Assembly (NCBI RefSeq): GCF_025061645.1
Contig: NZ_JANYMP010000007.1
Coordinates: 230,383 to 294,382, forward strand
DNA: 64,000 nt
Direction: 5' to 3'
Origin: Umezawaea endophytica
GTDB taxonomy: Bacteria; Actinomycetota; Actinomycetes; Mycobacteriales; Pseudonocardiaceae
The translations under genes and the position numbers were made by a program. A model generated the notes under the pieces. The model saw only the letters and a list, made by a program, of their open reading frames with translations. It was not told the origin of the DNA and did not search any database. Positions 34,482 to 42,935 of this stretch are shown here, piece by piece (positions within the stretch are counted from its first letter, which is position 1; each line of letters starts with the position of its first letter).

Positions 34482-34820
34482 TCAGTCCTGGTTGTTCGCG
34501 TAGCACCTGGTCTTGCCGTTCTCGTCCACGGTCTTCTCCTCCCGCAGCACGTCGTCGACGAAGATCTTGCACACCGTGCCCGGCGGGGCCTTGTCGACGA
34601 AGACGTAGTTGAACCCGAACCCCACGTTCCGGCTCTCCTCGAACGGCAGTGTCACCGCCTTCGGCCCGGCATCCTCCCCGGCGAACTCCGCGTTCACGTC
34701 GGCGGTGCCCTCGCCGTGCACCTCCACGCGCACGTCCCAGCTACTGCCGATGAGGCCGCAGCCGGTGAGCGAGCACGCGGTCAGCACGAGCACGGGCGCC
34801 AGCAGGGCGAGTCGAGTCAT
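34482..34820 (-). CDS. Small secreted lipoprotein of unknown function
   Basis: 112 aa. Signal peptide with lipobox choices LTAC (Cys 16) or LTGC (Cys 21). The mature part is a small beta-rich domain with two cysteines (TVCKIFVDD and TRCYANNQD) that could form a disulfide, similar in size and pattern to MmpS-like or other actinobacterial surface lipoproteins. ATG at 34820. Divergent from the histidine kinase gene (152 bp), so it might be a target of that two-component system, but nothing shows this directly. Confidence 0.7.
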   Translation of the reverse strand: MTRLALLAPVLVLTACSLTGCGLIGSSWDVRVEVHGEGTADVNAEFAGEDAGPKAVTLPFEESRNVGFGFNYVFVDKAPPGTVCKIFVDDVLREEKTVDENGKTRCYANNQD

Positions 34821-34972
34821 CAGGGGAATCCGTTCCTGTCGGGTTTTCTCGGCACCACGATCCTGGACGCGACCGCCGTGCCGCGGTGTCGGCCATCGGT
34901 ACGGACCGCGACCACGACGTTCGACCGAAAGTCTGAACGGGACGGTCGGGGCCGCCGGTAGCGTTCCCCGTC

Positions 34973-36562
34973 GTGAAGCTGCACCCCTCCACCCCGTGGG
35001 TCGTGGTCCCCGGTCTCGCGCTGGCCGGACTGGCGCTGGCCGACCTCGCCACGCTCAACCCGCGCACGCCGTCCGGCCAGACCCTGCTGGTCTCGGCCGC
35101 GCTCGCGGGGCTGCTGGCCTGGGCGGTCCGGGGCCAGGCCGCGGCGGGCCACCCGGTGCGGGCGCTGGGCCTGGGCACCCTGGCGGCCGTCGGCTCGCTC
35201 GCCACCACCCACCTGACCGAGACCTCCGTGCTCCAGCGCACGCCGGGCCTGCTGGAGCTGTCCGCCCTGCTCCTGGTCCTGCTGTCCTACGCCCGCCGCT
35301 TGCCGGTCGGGCTGCTGGTGCCGGGTGTCCTGCCGGTCCTCGCCGCCATCGCCCTGCTGCCCCGGCGGCTGGCGCCCGCCGCGACCCTGCCGCTGGTGGA
35401 GAACCTGGAGGTGTGGGCCGGGATCCTGCCGATCGCGTTCCTGGCGGCGGGCCTGCACCTCAGGTCGCTCGACGCCCGCCGCAGGTCCGAAGAGGAGGGG
35501 ATCCGCCGCTCCGAACGCCTGGAACTCGCGCGGGACCTGCACGACCACGTGGCCCACTTCGTCACGGCGATGGTGGTCCAGGCCCAGGCGGGCGAAGCGG
35601 TCGTGACCGACCCGAAGGGGCGGGACCTGTTCGGCAACATCGAGCGGACCGGCCAGGAGGGCCTGGTCGCGATGGGTCGGATGGTGCGCCTGCTGCGGGA
35701 GGGCGGCCCCGACCGGCCGCCCGGCACCGGCGGTTTCGACGCCATCCGCGAGCAGGTCGGCCGGTTCACCCCGCCGGCGACCCTCGAGGTGGCGGGCGGC
35801 GTCAACGCGGGCGCCTGGTCGCCGGAACTGGCGAAGTCGGTCGAACGGGTGGTCCAGGAGGGGCTGACGAACGTCCGCAAGCACGCCCGCTCCGCCACGG
35901 CCGTCCAGGTGGTGATCGAACCCGACGACGACCACCTGGTGGTGCTCGTCCGCGACGACGGCGCCCGCTCGGGCCGAACCCGGTTCCGGCCGAGCGGTTT
36001 CGGCGTCCTGGGCCTCGCCGAGCGCGTGTCGGCGCTCGGCGGCGAGCTGACCAGTGGTCCACTCCCAGGAGGCGGCTGGTTGCTGCGCGCCTCGATCCCG
36101 GCCCGGCAGAGGAGCACGGCGGATGACGGTGACGGTGGTCGTCGCGGACGACCAGGAGCTGATCCGCGCGGGCTTCGAGCTCATCCTCGACGCCCAGCCC
36201 GACATCAGCGTCGTGGGGCTCGCGGCCGACGGCGTGGAAGCCGTCGAGCAGGTGCGCGCGCTCCGGCCCGACGTGTGCCTGATGGACGTCCGGATGCCGC
36301 GGGTCGACGGCCTCCAGGCGACCAGGGCGCTCAAGCGCGACCCGGCGACGGCGTCGACGAACATCGTCGTCGTCACCACGTTCGACCTGGACGAGTACGT
36401 GTACGGGGCGCTGCGGGCGGGCGCGAGCGGGTTCGTGCTGAAGAACTCCGGTGCCCGCCTGCTCACCGAGGCCGTCCGGGCGGCGAAGCACGGCGAGTCG
36501 CTGATCTCCCCGTCGGTCACCGTGCGGCTGCTGGAGCACGTCCACGACCGCCGCACGCGTGA
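34973..36562 (+). CDS. NarL-type sensor histidine kinase with anomalous 3' end
   Basis: The frame encodes 529 aa, of which residues 1-~383 are a normal kinase: six membrane segments (~8-165), HisKA_3 dimerisation domain with phospho-acceptor His190 (LARDLHDHVAH) and an HATPase domain (LTNVRKHARS, RDDGARSG, GFGVLGLAERV) ending GGWLLRASIPA. After that the frame does not stop but runs 440 nt across the response-regulator gene, giving an Arg/Gly-rich tail typical of out-of-frame translation. The usual TGA (36124-36126), overlapping the regulator ATG, is in another frame. Either a frameshift/sequence error near the end or a truly extended gene. GTG start at 34973. Confidence 0.8.
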   Translation: MKLHPSTPWVVVPGLALAGLALADLATLNPRTPSGQTLLVSAALAGLLAWAVRGQAAAGHPVRALGLGTLAAVGSLATTHLTETSVLQRTPGLLELSALLLVLLSYARRLPVGLLVPGVLPVLAAIALLPRRLAPAATLPLVENLEVWAGILPIAFLAAGLHLRSLDARRRSEEEGIRRSERLELARDLHDHVAHFVTAMVVQAQAGEAVVTDPKGRDLFGNIERTGQEGLVAMGRMVRLLREGGPDRPPGTGGFDAIREQVGRFTPPATLEVAGGVNAGAWSPELAKSVERVVQEGLTNVRKHARSATAVQVVIEPDDDHLVVLVRDDGARSGRTRFRPSGFGVLGLAERVSALGGELTSGPLPGGGWLLRASIPARQRSTADDGDGGRRGRPGADPRGLRAHPRRPARHQRRGARGRRRGSRRAGARAPARRVPDGRPDAAGRRPPGDQGAQARPGDGVDEHRRRHHVRPGRVRVRGAAGGRERVRAEELRCPPAHRGRPGGEARRVADLPVGHRAAAGARPRPPHA

Positions 36563-36770
36563 CGACGCCGCCGCGGACCGGTTGAGCGGGCAGGAGGCGA
36601 AGGTCGTCACGAGGGTCGCGCGCGGCTGGACGAACAACGAGGTCGCCGCGGACCTGAACCTGTCGCTCAGCACCGTCAAGACCCACCTCGGCCGCATCCA
36701 GGACAAGCTGTCCCTGCGCAACCGGGTCGAGATCGCCGCGTGGGCCTGGGAGCACGGCATCGTCCGGTAG
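36123..36770 (+). CDS. NarL/LuxR family response regulator
   Basis: 215 aa. Receiver domain with the acidic pair Asp9-Asp10 (VVADDQE), phospho-acceptor Asp55 (VCLMDVRMP) and conserved Lys in GFVLKNSG; C-terminal LuxR HTH (LSGQEAKVVTRVARGWTNNE, LSLSTVKTHLGRI). ATG at 36123 overlaps the place where the kinase gene would be expected to stop. Partner of the kinase upstream. Targets unknown; the lipoprotein and M4 protease are the nearest candidates. Confidence 0.92.
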   Translation: MTVTVVVADDQELIRAGFELILDAQPDISVVGLAADGVEAVEQVRALRPDVCLMDVRMPRVDGLQATRALKRDPATASTNIVVVTTFDLDEYVYGALRAGASGFVLKNSGARLLTEAVRAAKHGESLISPSVTVRLLEHVHDRRTRDDAAADRLSGQEAKVVTRVARGWTNNEVAADLNLSLSTVKTHLGRIQDKLSLRNRVEIAAWAWEHGIVR

Positions 36771-36817
36771 GACGGCGCGGCGGCGGGCGTGAGGGTGCCC
36801 GCCGCCGCGCCGTGGCG

Positions 36818-39082
36818 TCAGCTCAGCGTCACCGCCCCGTCGTCGACCACGAAGGACGTTTGCAGCGAGCTGTCCTCCACGCCGGTGAACTTCAGCGCGA
36901 CCGTCGTGCCCGCGTACGAGGACAGGTCGATCGTCTTCAGCGCGTAACCGGTCGCCTTGTCGAGGTTCGAGTAGGTGGCGATGGTCGTCGTGCCCGCCGC
37001 GACGGTCAGCTTGTCGTAGGCCGTGGTGCCGGTCGTCTCCGCGGAGTCGATGTGGACGTAGAACGTCAGGCTGGCCCGGCAGCCGGACGGGATGGCCACC
37101 GACTGGGACAGGGTGTCGGTGTGGGTGCTGCCGTAGCCGTCCAGCCACGCGCTCCAGGTGCCGCCGTGCGCCGCCTGGCCGTCGGCCGCGTGCTGGCCGA
37201 TGACACCGCTGCTGGCGGTCCACGAGGTGGCGCCGGATTCGAAGCCGGGGTTGAGCAGCTTCTGGCCGGAGCAGCCGTTGGTGGTGCCGACGGTCCAGGT
37301 GAACGACGCCGAGCCGCTGCGGCTCGCGCTGTCGGTCGCCGTCACGGTCACGGACGACGTGGCGGCGGTCGTCGGGGTGCCGGAGATGGTGCCGGTGCCG
37401 GAGTTGACGGACAGACCGGCGGGCAGGCCGGTGGCGGTCCAGGTGTACGGCGCGGTGCCGCCGCTCGCGGAGAGCGGGAGGCTGACAGCGGTGCCGACGG
37501 CGGTGGACTGGTTGCCGGGGCTCGCCACGGTGACGGTGCCGGTCGCGCTGCACGTCGGGTCGGCCGACTGGGCGGGCACGCTGATCGCGTCCCACGCCGC
37601 CTTGACGGTGTTGAACTCCGCGCAGCTACCGGGGAAGAGGTTCTTCGCGGCGGTCAGCGTCCAGGTCCGGTACTTCAGGTACGAGCTGCCGGAGGTCTTG
37701 ACCAGCATCGCGTTGTAGAAGATCTTCATCGCGGTCTGGACGCCGAGACCGGTCACCGCCGAGCCGTTGCACGTGGTGCTGGCGGGCTGGCCGTTGGTGG
37801 GGCTGGAACCGTTGGCCAGCAGGTAGAACCAGTGGTTGCCGGGACCGGCGGCGGCGTGCACCTCGGAGCCGGGGACGGAGCTGGAGTAGCAGTTGGCGTG
37901 CCCGAGCGCGGACGGGTTGTACATGTTGCGGATCGGGCCCCTGCCGACGAGGTTGATCGTCTCGCCGACCAGGAAGTCCGGGGTGTCGTAGGGCGAGGAC
38001 TCGTTGGCGAACCACTCGGTGGACGCGCCGAACACGTCGGCGACGAACTCCTGCGTGCCGCTGCCCGAGATGCCGCCGGGGGTGTGGTCGTCGATGCCGT
38101 GGCCCAGTTCGTGCGCCACGACGTCGAGCGAGCCGATCCACTGGTTGGCCGAGTTGTGGCCGATCTGGACCTGGCTGCCGTCGTAGTAGGCGTTCTGGTC
38201 GTTCAGGCCGACGCGCATCGGCCAGCCGCCGCCCGAGCCGTCGAAACCGTTGCGGCCCAACCACTGGGTGAGCATCCTGGCCTCGGTCTGCGCGGCGAAC
38301 AGGATGTCGACGCAGCCGGTCTCGCGGTTGGTGGCGGTGCCGTTGCCCCACGCGTCGTCGGTGCCGCTGAACGTCGTGTTGTTGGCGGCGTCCTGGCAGC
38401 TCACGTTGGTCAGCGACGGGTCCTTGAGGGAGTACGTGCTGCCGACGTGCGTGGTGTTGATGGTGACCGGGCCGTTCCAGCCGCTGGAGCCGGTGCCGTG
38501 CAGGACGTGCTCCTGCGTGGTCAGCACCTTGCCGGTCATCGCGTCCACGACGACGTCGAGCTTGCTCGGGCCCTCGGCGCCGCGGCCGACGACGGAGCTC
38601 TTCCACGCCAGCCTCGGCGTGCCGACCGTGTACGCCACGAGCTGCGCGCCGCCGACGCTGTCCACAGTGGACATCTGCTGTCGGGCGGTCGCCTCGGCCG
38701 CGGCCTTGGACACCGTCGGCGTGGTCGTGCCGAGCGCGATGGTGGTGTCCTGCGCGACCGAGGTCGTCAGGACCTGGCCCGCCGAGTCGGTGACGACGAC
38801 GAAGTCGCCGCCGACCACCGCCAACCCCTTGTAGGTGCGGTCGTACGGGACGTACTTGAGGCCGTCGGTCGACGAGATGACCGGGTGCTGCACGAACACG
38901 TCGTCAGCGCTCGCGTGCAGAACTTCGGGTTTCGCCGCGACGAGGGCGCTCGCCGCGGAGGCGGCCTGGACCTCGGCGCTCTGGGCGGTGGGAGCGGGCT
39001 GGGCCTGGGCGGCTGTCGGGGTGACCAGTGCCGCGACCACGACACCGGTCGCGGCCAGGACGAGTGGACGTCTGAACTCCAT
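36818..39082 (-). CDS. Secreted M4 (thermolysin-like) metalloprotease with Ig-like and C-terminal carbohydrate-binding-like domains
   Basis: 754 aa. Signal peptide to ~27, propeptide (~30-200, FTP/PepSY-like) and the peptidase M4 domain with zinc motif HELGH (324-328) and third ligand Glu345 (TQEFVADVFG). From ~525 a putative Ig-like domain (YTWTATGLPAGLSVNSGTGT) and from ~615 a jelly-roll domain (LLNPGFESGATSW ... FVVDDG) of the type that binds sugars or assists maturation. Secreted broad-specificity protease. ATG at 39082 with GGAG upstream. Contains one iterated palindrome copy at 38660. Confidence 0.92.
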   Translation of the reverse strand: MEFRRPLVLAATGVVVAALVTPTAAQAQPAPTAQSAEVQAASAASALVAAKPEVLHASADDVFVQHPVISSTDGLKYVPYDRTYKGLAVVGGDFVVVTDSAGQVLTTSVAQDTTIALGTTTPTVSKAAAEATARQQMSTVDSVGGAQLVAYTVGTPRLAWKSSVVGRGAEGPSKLDVVVDAMTGKVLTTQEHVLHGTGSSGWNGPVTINTTHVGSTYSLKDPSLTNVSCQDAANNTTFSGTDDAWGNGTATNRETGCVDILFAAQTEARMLTQWLGRNGFDGSGGGWPMRVGLNDQNAYYDGSQVQIGHNSANQWIGSLDVVAHELGHGIDDHTPGGISGSGTQEFVADVFGASTEWFANESSPYDTPDFLVGETINLVGRGPIRNMYNPSALGHANCYSSSVPGSEVHAAAGPGNHWFYLLANGSSPTNGQPASTTCNGSAVTGLGVQTAMKIFYNAMLVKTSGSSYLKYRTWTLTAAKNLFPGSCAEFNTVKAAWDAISVPAQSADPTCSATGTVTVASPGNQSTAVGTAVSLPLSASGGTAPYTWTATGLPAGLSVNSGTGTISGTPTTAATSSVTVTATDSASRSGSASFTWTVGTTNGCSGQKLLNPGFESGATSWTASSGVIGQHAADGQAAHGGTWSAWLDGYGSTHTDTLSQSVAIPSGCRASLTFYVHIDSAETTGTTAYDKLTVAAGTTTIATYSNLDKATGYALKTIDLSSYAGTTVALKFTGVEDSSLQTSFVVDDGAVTLS

Positions 39083-39463
39083 CGGTGGATCTCCTCATGC
39101 AGGGCGAGCACGACCCAGGTCGTGACAGGGGAGGATCGTGTTCGGGGGTGAGGTGTTCCGAGAACGGAATCAGGATCCGTCCACCGACGTCGAATGGACA
39201 ACAGACGACCGCACTAACTTTTTAACACCTCGCAACACGGTCGTCATTCGGACGCGAAAAGGCGCCACCGTTCCCGCCATCACGGTGATGACCAGGCACG
39301 ACGCGCCAGGTCGAAGCGTGCACCCGGAATCCTTCCTTGGAAATACGCCAATGGGGGCAATGCGGAACAGTGGGCCATTCGCCATTCCGTCAGGCGGTGC
39401 CAAAAGAACCGAAAAAGGACAAGTCGCCGCTCTTCGGGGAAATGGCGTGCGGGTGGCGGGGTT
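39083..39463. other. 381-bp intergenic stretch upstream of the protease gene
   Basis: No coding pattern with family resemblance on either strand. It contains the most AT-rich patch of the area (TAACTTTTTAACACC around 39214-39228), a plausible promoter region for the minus-strand protease gene, and lower-GC sequence near 39240-39420. It also carries the 3' trailer of the kinase gene at 39464, for which no clean hairpin was found. Confidence 0.5.
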
Positions 39464-40096
39464 TCAGGGGACCGGAGGGGCGGTGGCGATCCCGACACCG
39501 GGTGCCGTGCCGTCCACGACGACCGTCGCCCTTCGCCACGGCTGTTCGCGGAGCAGGAGGGGCAGTTCCTCGGCCAGCCACGCGGCGACGTGCCGCCGCT
39601 GGGCCGGGGAGTCGCCGTCGCGCGCCACCAGCCGCCGCTCCTGCTCGTCCAGGTCGCCCTGCACCCAGATCGAGGCGTCGACCCACGGGGCGAACTCCTC
39701 GCGGATGATCCCGGTGCCCTCGACCCACACGACGTCCACCCCGGACGGGACGCGGATCGCGCCGGGACGGTCGCGCTCGATCCAGGCGCGCGGCCGGAAC
39801 TCCACCGCCTCGCCGCGGTGGAGGGGCCGCAGGACGTTCTCGACCAGCAGGCCGCCCCAGTCGAAGTACGCGTGGTGCCAGGCGACGTCGTCGGTGTGCA
39901 CCGCCGCGGACGCGGGGACGACCGCGCGCAGCCGTTCGACGAAGGTGGACTTCCCCGCGCCGCCGCGCCCGTCGACCGCGACGACCAGCGGACGCCCGGT
40001 GACGCCGGACGCCGCCGCGCGCAACCGTCCGACCAGGGCGGCGGGTTCCTCGACCCGCCACCCCGAGGCCTGGACCTCACCGGGATGCAGCCGCAC
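39464..40096 (-). CDS. Uridine-kinase-like P-loop phosphotransferase
   Basis: 210 aa. Walker A is VAVDGRGGAGKSTFV (~40-54), followed by HTDDVAWHHAYFDW, the nucleoside-binding stretch of Udk-like kinases, and VVWVEGTGIIREEF. Relatives phosphorylate uridine or small nucleoside-like substrates with ATP; many actinobacterial members are uncharacterised. GTG start at 40096. It lies downstream of, and on the same strand as, the SDR gene (gap 42 bp). Confidence 0.78.
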   Translation of the reverse strand: MRLHPGEVQASGWRVEEPAALVGRLRAAASGVTGRPLVVAVDGRGGAGKSTFVERLRAVVPASAAVHTDDVAWHHAYFDWGGLLVENVLRPLHRGEAVEFRPRAWIERDRPGAIRVPSGVDVVWVEGTGIIREEFAPWVDASIWVQGDLDEQERRLVARDGDSPAQRRHVAAWLAEELPLLLREQPWRRATVVVDGTAPGVGIATAPPVP

Positions 40097-40138
40097 TCAG
40101 GACCTCCTCGCCCACCCGACTCGACGATAGCCCTGACC

Positions 40139-40975
40139 TCACACCGGGAAGTCCACCGCTCGGGACTCGGCCTCGTGCGCGCGGAGTTCGGCGAGGGTCG
40201 CCTCCAGGCCCGCTACGACCCGGTCGTGGCCCGCGCCGCCGAGCACCAGCCGTCGGGGCGGGTCGGCGCTGGAGATGGCCCGCACCACGGCTTCCGCGCC
40301 GAGGCGGGGGTCGCCGGGCTGGTGGCCGTGCTGGTCGACCATCGTCGCGGTCACGGAGTCCAGCAGCGGCCGGTAGTCCTCGATGGACTCGGTGGCGGGT
40401 TCGGTGGCGAAGCCCGCGTAGGCGGCGGTGCGGAACGCGCCGGGCTCCACGGCGAGCACCTTGACGCCCAGCGGCTCGACCTCGTGGCGCAGGACCTCGG
40501 TCATCCCCTCCACCGCGAACTTCGCCGCGCTGTAGGACCCGAAGCCGGGCACGCCCACCAGGCCCGCGACCGAGGACATCATGACGACCCACCCGTCGCC
40601 GCGGGCTCGCATGCCGGGCAGGACGGCGCGGGTGACGGCCAGCACCGAGAAGAAGTTCAGCTCGAACGAGTCCCGCACCGCCTTCTCGTCCATGCCCTCG
40701 ACCGACCCGACCCAGCCCCGGCCCGCGTTGTTGACCAGCACGTCGATGCCGCCGAAGCGGGCGACGGCCGCCGCCACGGCCTCGTCGACCTGCCCGGCGT
40801 CGGTGACGTCGAGCGGCAGCACCAGCACGCGGTCGCCGTGCCGTTCCGCCCACTCGCGCAGGGGCTCGACCCGGCGCGCGGTGAGCACGACGCGATCACC
40901 CGCCCGCAGTGCCGCGTCGGCGAACGCGGCACCGAAGCCGCCGGGCGTGCCGCCGGTGATGAACCAGGTCCTCAT
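40139..40975 (-). CDS. Short-chain dehydrogenase/reductase
   Basis: 278 aa. Rossmann motif TGGTPGGFG near the N-terminus (T-G-x3-G-x-G), NNAGRG at ~85, catalytic Ser in VVMMSSVAG and Tyr-x3-Lys in YSAAKFAVEG. NAD(P)-dependent oxidoreductase of the classical type, substrate unknown. ATG at 40975 with AGGAGGG six nt upstream. Divergent from the HxlR regulator over a perfect 13-bp-arm dyad, so it is the probable regulated target. Confidence 0.9.
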   Translation of the reverse strand: MRTWFITGGTPGGFGAAFADAALRAGDRVVLTARRVEPLREWAERHGDRVLVLPLDVTDAGQVDEAVAAAVARFGGIDVLVNNAGRGWVGSVEGMDEKAVRDSFELNFFSVLAVTRAVLPGMRARGDGWVVMMSSVAGLVGVPGFGSYSAAKFAVEGMTEVLRHEVEPLGVKVLAVEPGAFRTAAYAGFATEPATESIEDYRPLLDSVTATMVDQHGHQPGDPRLGAEAVVRAISSADPPRRLVLGGAGHDRVVAGLEATLAELRAHEAESRAVDFPV

Positions 40976-41001
40976 GCGGATCCCTCCTAGTCACTTCGTT
41001 C

Positions 41002-41034
41002 TTAGCAGTCACTCTAGGCACGAGTGACTGCTAA
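41002..41034. promoter_or_regulatory. Perfect 33-bp dyad, candidate HxlR operator
   Basis: Arms TTAGCAGTCACTC and GAGTGACTGCTAA with a 7-bp spacer, exactly between the SDR start (40975) and the HxlR start (41066). The arms also contain a direct repeat of AGTCACT-like sequence continued at 40988-40996. HxlR proteins are dimeric winged-helix regulators that bind such dyads and respond to electrophiles or redox cues in several species. Strong operator candidate. Confidence 0.75.
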
Positions 41035-41065
41035 AGTCGAATCGACTCTGCGGAAGGAGGCGACC

Positions 41066-41545
41066 GTGGTCGCCAAGATCAGGCTGGAAGACCGCGAATG
41101 CCCGCTGTCCACGGCGCTGGGCTACGTCGGCGAGTGGTGGACCCTGCTGATCCTGCACGACTGCTTCGACGGCTACAGCCGCTTCGACCAGTTCCAGGCG
41201 AACACGAAGATCTCCACCAGCATCCTCACCAGCAGGCTGAAGACCCTGGTGGCCAACGGAGTGCTGGACAAGCGCCCCTACCAGACCAACCCCGTCCGGC
41301 ACGAGTACGTGCTCACCGACCTCGGCCGCTCCCTGCGCCCGATCGTGGTCGCGCTGGCCGCGTGGGGCAACTCCAGACTGGCCCCGTCGGAACGCAGCAT
41401 GATCCTGGTAGACGCCACCACCGGCGAGGAGGCCGACCCGGTCCTCGTCGACCGCACCACCGGCCGCCGGGTCGACGGCGACGACTACGTCTTCACCGCG
41501 GGCCCAGCCGCCAGCGCCCCCTTCCGGGACCGCTACTCGGACTGA
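41066..41545 (+). CDS. HxlR family transcriptional regulator
   Basis: 159 aa from GTG 41066, chosen for the AGGAGG just upstream; an earlier GTG at 41024 falls inside the operator. The family core is present: RECPLSTALGYVGEWWTLLIL with the N-terminal cysteine (Cys ~11), FDQFQANTKISTSILTSRLK (recognition helix) and NPVRHEYVLTDLGRSL (wing). The longer C-terminus (~60 extra residues) is seen in some actinobacterial members. Likely represses itself and the divergent SDR. Confidence 0.88.
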   Translation: MVAKIRLEDRECPLSTALGYVGEWWTLLILHDCFDGYSRFDQFQANTKISTSILTSRLKTLVANGVLDKRPYQTNPVRHEYVLTDLGRSLRPIVVALAAWGNSRLAPSERSMILVDATTGEEADPVLVDRTTGRRVDGDDYVFTAGPAASAPFRDRYSD

Positions 41546-41561
41546 TCAACGACGGCCCTAC

Positions 41562-41933
41562 CTAGGAAGCTGTGCGCTCCTGGTAGGCCTGCCTGGCGTT
41601 GAGCACCTCCGCGAGGTGCGTCGCCGTCCACTGGCAGGTCGTCTCCATCAGCTCCAGCAGCGTGCGCCCCAGATCGGTGACCTCGTACTCGACCCGCGGC
41701 GGCACCCCCGGATACGCGCGCCGCACGACGAACCCGTCGCGCTCCATCGCGCGGAGGGACTCCGTGAGCACCTTCGGCGTGATCCCCCGCAGCGGCACCT
41801 GGAGTTCCGAGAAGCGGCGCTTGCCGTCCTTCAAGCACACCAGGATCTTCCCGGTCCACTTGTCGCCGACCCGGACCGGCACCGGGACGTCCTGGCACTC
41901 GTGGAACATGGTCGGGTCCAGTGGCTCGCTCAC
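41562..41933 (-). CDS. HxlR family transcriptional regulator (second)
   Basis: About 123 aa. Core motifs: DVPVPVRVGDKWTGKILVCL, with a cysteine just before it (ECQ), RRFSELQVPLRGITPKVLTE and PPRVEYEVTDLGRTL. The start is uncertain: GTG 41933 is used here; GTG 41960 or an internal ATG at MFHEC are alternatives and none has a strong ribosome site. It lies 43 bp downstream of the NmrA-like gene on the same strand, so it may sense substrate or product of that enzyme. Convergent with the first HxlR gene, 16 bp apart. Confidence 0.8.
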   Translation of the reverse strand: MSEPLDPTMFHECQDVPVPVRVGDKWTGKILVCLKDGKRRFSELQVPLRGITPKVLTESLRAMERDGFVVRRAYPGVPPRVEYEVTDLGRTLLELMETTCQWTATHLAEVLNARQAYQERTAS

Positions 41934-41976
41934 ACCACCAGGATACGTGGTCACCACCACGGGAACCCGTTGTCCG

Positions 41977-42687
41977 TCAAGCCTTCCCCCTCGCGTCCGG
42001 GTGGGTCACGCCGACGAGTTCCCGGTGGTGCGCCGGGTTGTCGGCCTCGTCGACCAGCGCCACGGCCAGGTCGCTGAAGGTGAACCGCGGGCCGCGGTCG
42101 TCGTACGGGTAGTCGAACGTGGGGCCGTCGCCGTCGTCGTAGGGCAGCAGCTCGTTGCCGGTCGTGCGGTAGCGGCCGGTGCGCGGCGCCTCGTCGTCCA
42201 ACGGGGTCGGCGGCGCCGCCACGACGACCCAGTCGACGTCCGACTCGGTGGTGCGCAGCACCTCCAGCTCGACCGCCCGGCCGAGGTTGAACGGCCTGAA
42301 CGGCGGCGGCAACCCCGGCTGGTCCATGAACCGCACGCCGGGCGCGGTCTCCAGCAGGGTGCCGATGCCGAGCACGACCATCCGGCCGACGCCCGCCTTG
42401 CCCAGTCCGGCCAGCATCGCCTTCGCGCAGGCGCCGTAGAACTCGTCCGCGGGCACGTCCGCGCGGTACACGGACACGATGGCCGCGTCGTGGCCCTCGG
42501 CGACCACGGCGACCGCGTCGGCGTCCGTCACGTCGCCCGCCACCATGACGGCACCGCTCGTAGCCAGGTCCGCGTACTTCGCCGGGTCGCGCACGACGGC
42601 CGTCACCCGGTGGCCGCGGGACAGCGCCTCCTCGACCGAACGTCGGCCGCCCCGGCCTCCAGCACCGAAAACGACGATCTTGCTCAC
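41977..42687 (-). CDS. NAD(P)H-binding NmrA/SDR-like protein
   Basis: 236 aa. N-terminal dinucleotide fold IVVFGAGGRGGRRSVEEAL (G-x-G-x-x-G-like), basic residue in AVVRDPAKY suggesting NADP, then a truncated atypical-SDR body without the Tyr-x3-Lys catalytic pair. Such proteins act as quinone reductases or redox sensors. ATG at 42687. Paired with the HxlR gene downstream, a common combination in actinomycetes. The 248 bp upstream hold no gene and separate it from the divergent GH27 gene. Confidence 0.82.
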   Translation of the reverse strand: MSKIVVFGAGGRGGRRSVEEALSRGHRVTAVVRDPAKYADLATSGAVMVAGDVTDADAVAVVAEGHDAAIVSVYRADVPADEFYGACAKAMLAGLGKAGVGRMVVLGIGTLLETAPGVRFMDQPGLPPPFRPFNLGRAVELEVLRTTESDVDWVVVAAPPTPLDDEAPRTGRYRTTGNELLPYDDGDGPTFDYPYDDRGPRFTFSDLAVALVDEADNPAHHRELVGVTHPDARGKA

Positions 42688-42935
42688 CGTGGTACCCCCA
42701 GTAGGACGTGGTGGCCGGGTGATCTTCCCGGCCCGTCCGCGACGCTAGCTCCCGGTACCACGGTTCCCGCAACGATAGTCAAGGCGCCCGCGGCGGAACG
42801 GCGGTCTGACCGGACCGAGAACGTTCTCACGGCGTAATCCACTCGACCTGCCCTTGACCGCCCAGTCTTGTTCGGGTCCGATGATTCTGCTTACTTTTCT
42901 GATCAGTGTTGTTCGATTCCGAAGAATGAGGCTGC

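Noticed and set aside
36124-36562. C-terminal ~146-residue extension of the histidine kinase as a real domain
   Set aside because: The sequence is Arg/Gly/Pro-rich, typical of reading a high-GC gene in another frame, and overlaps the well-conserved response regulator.
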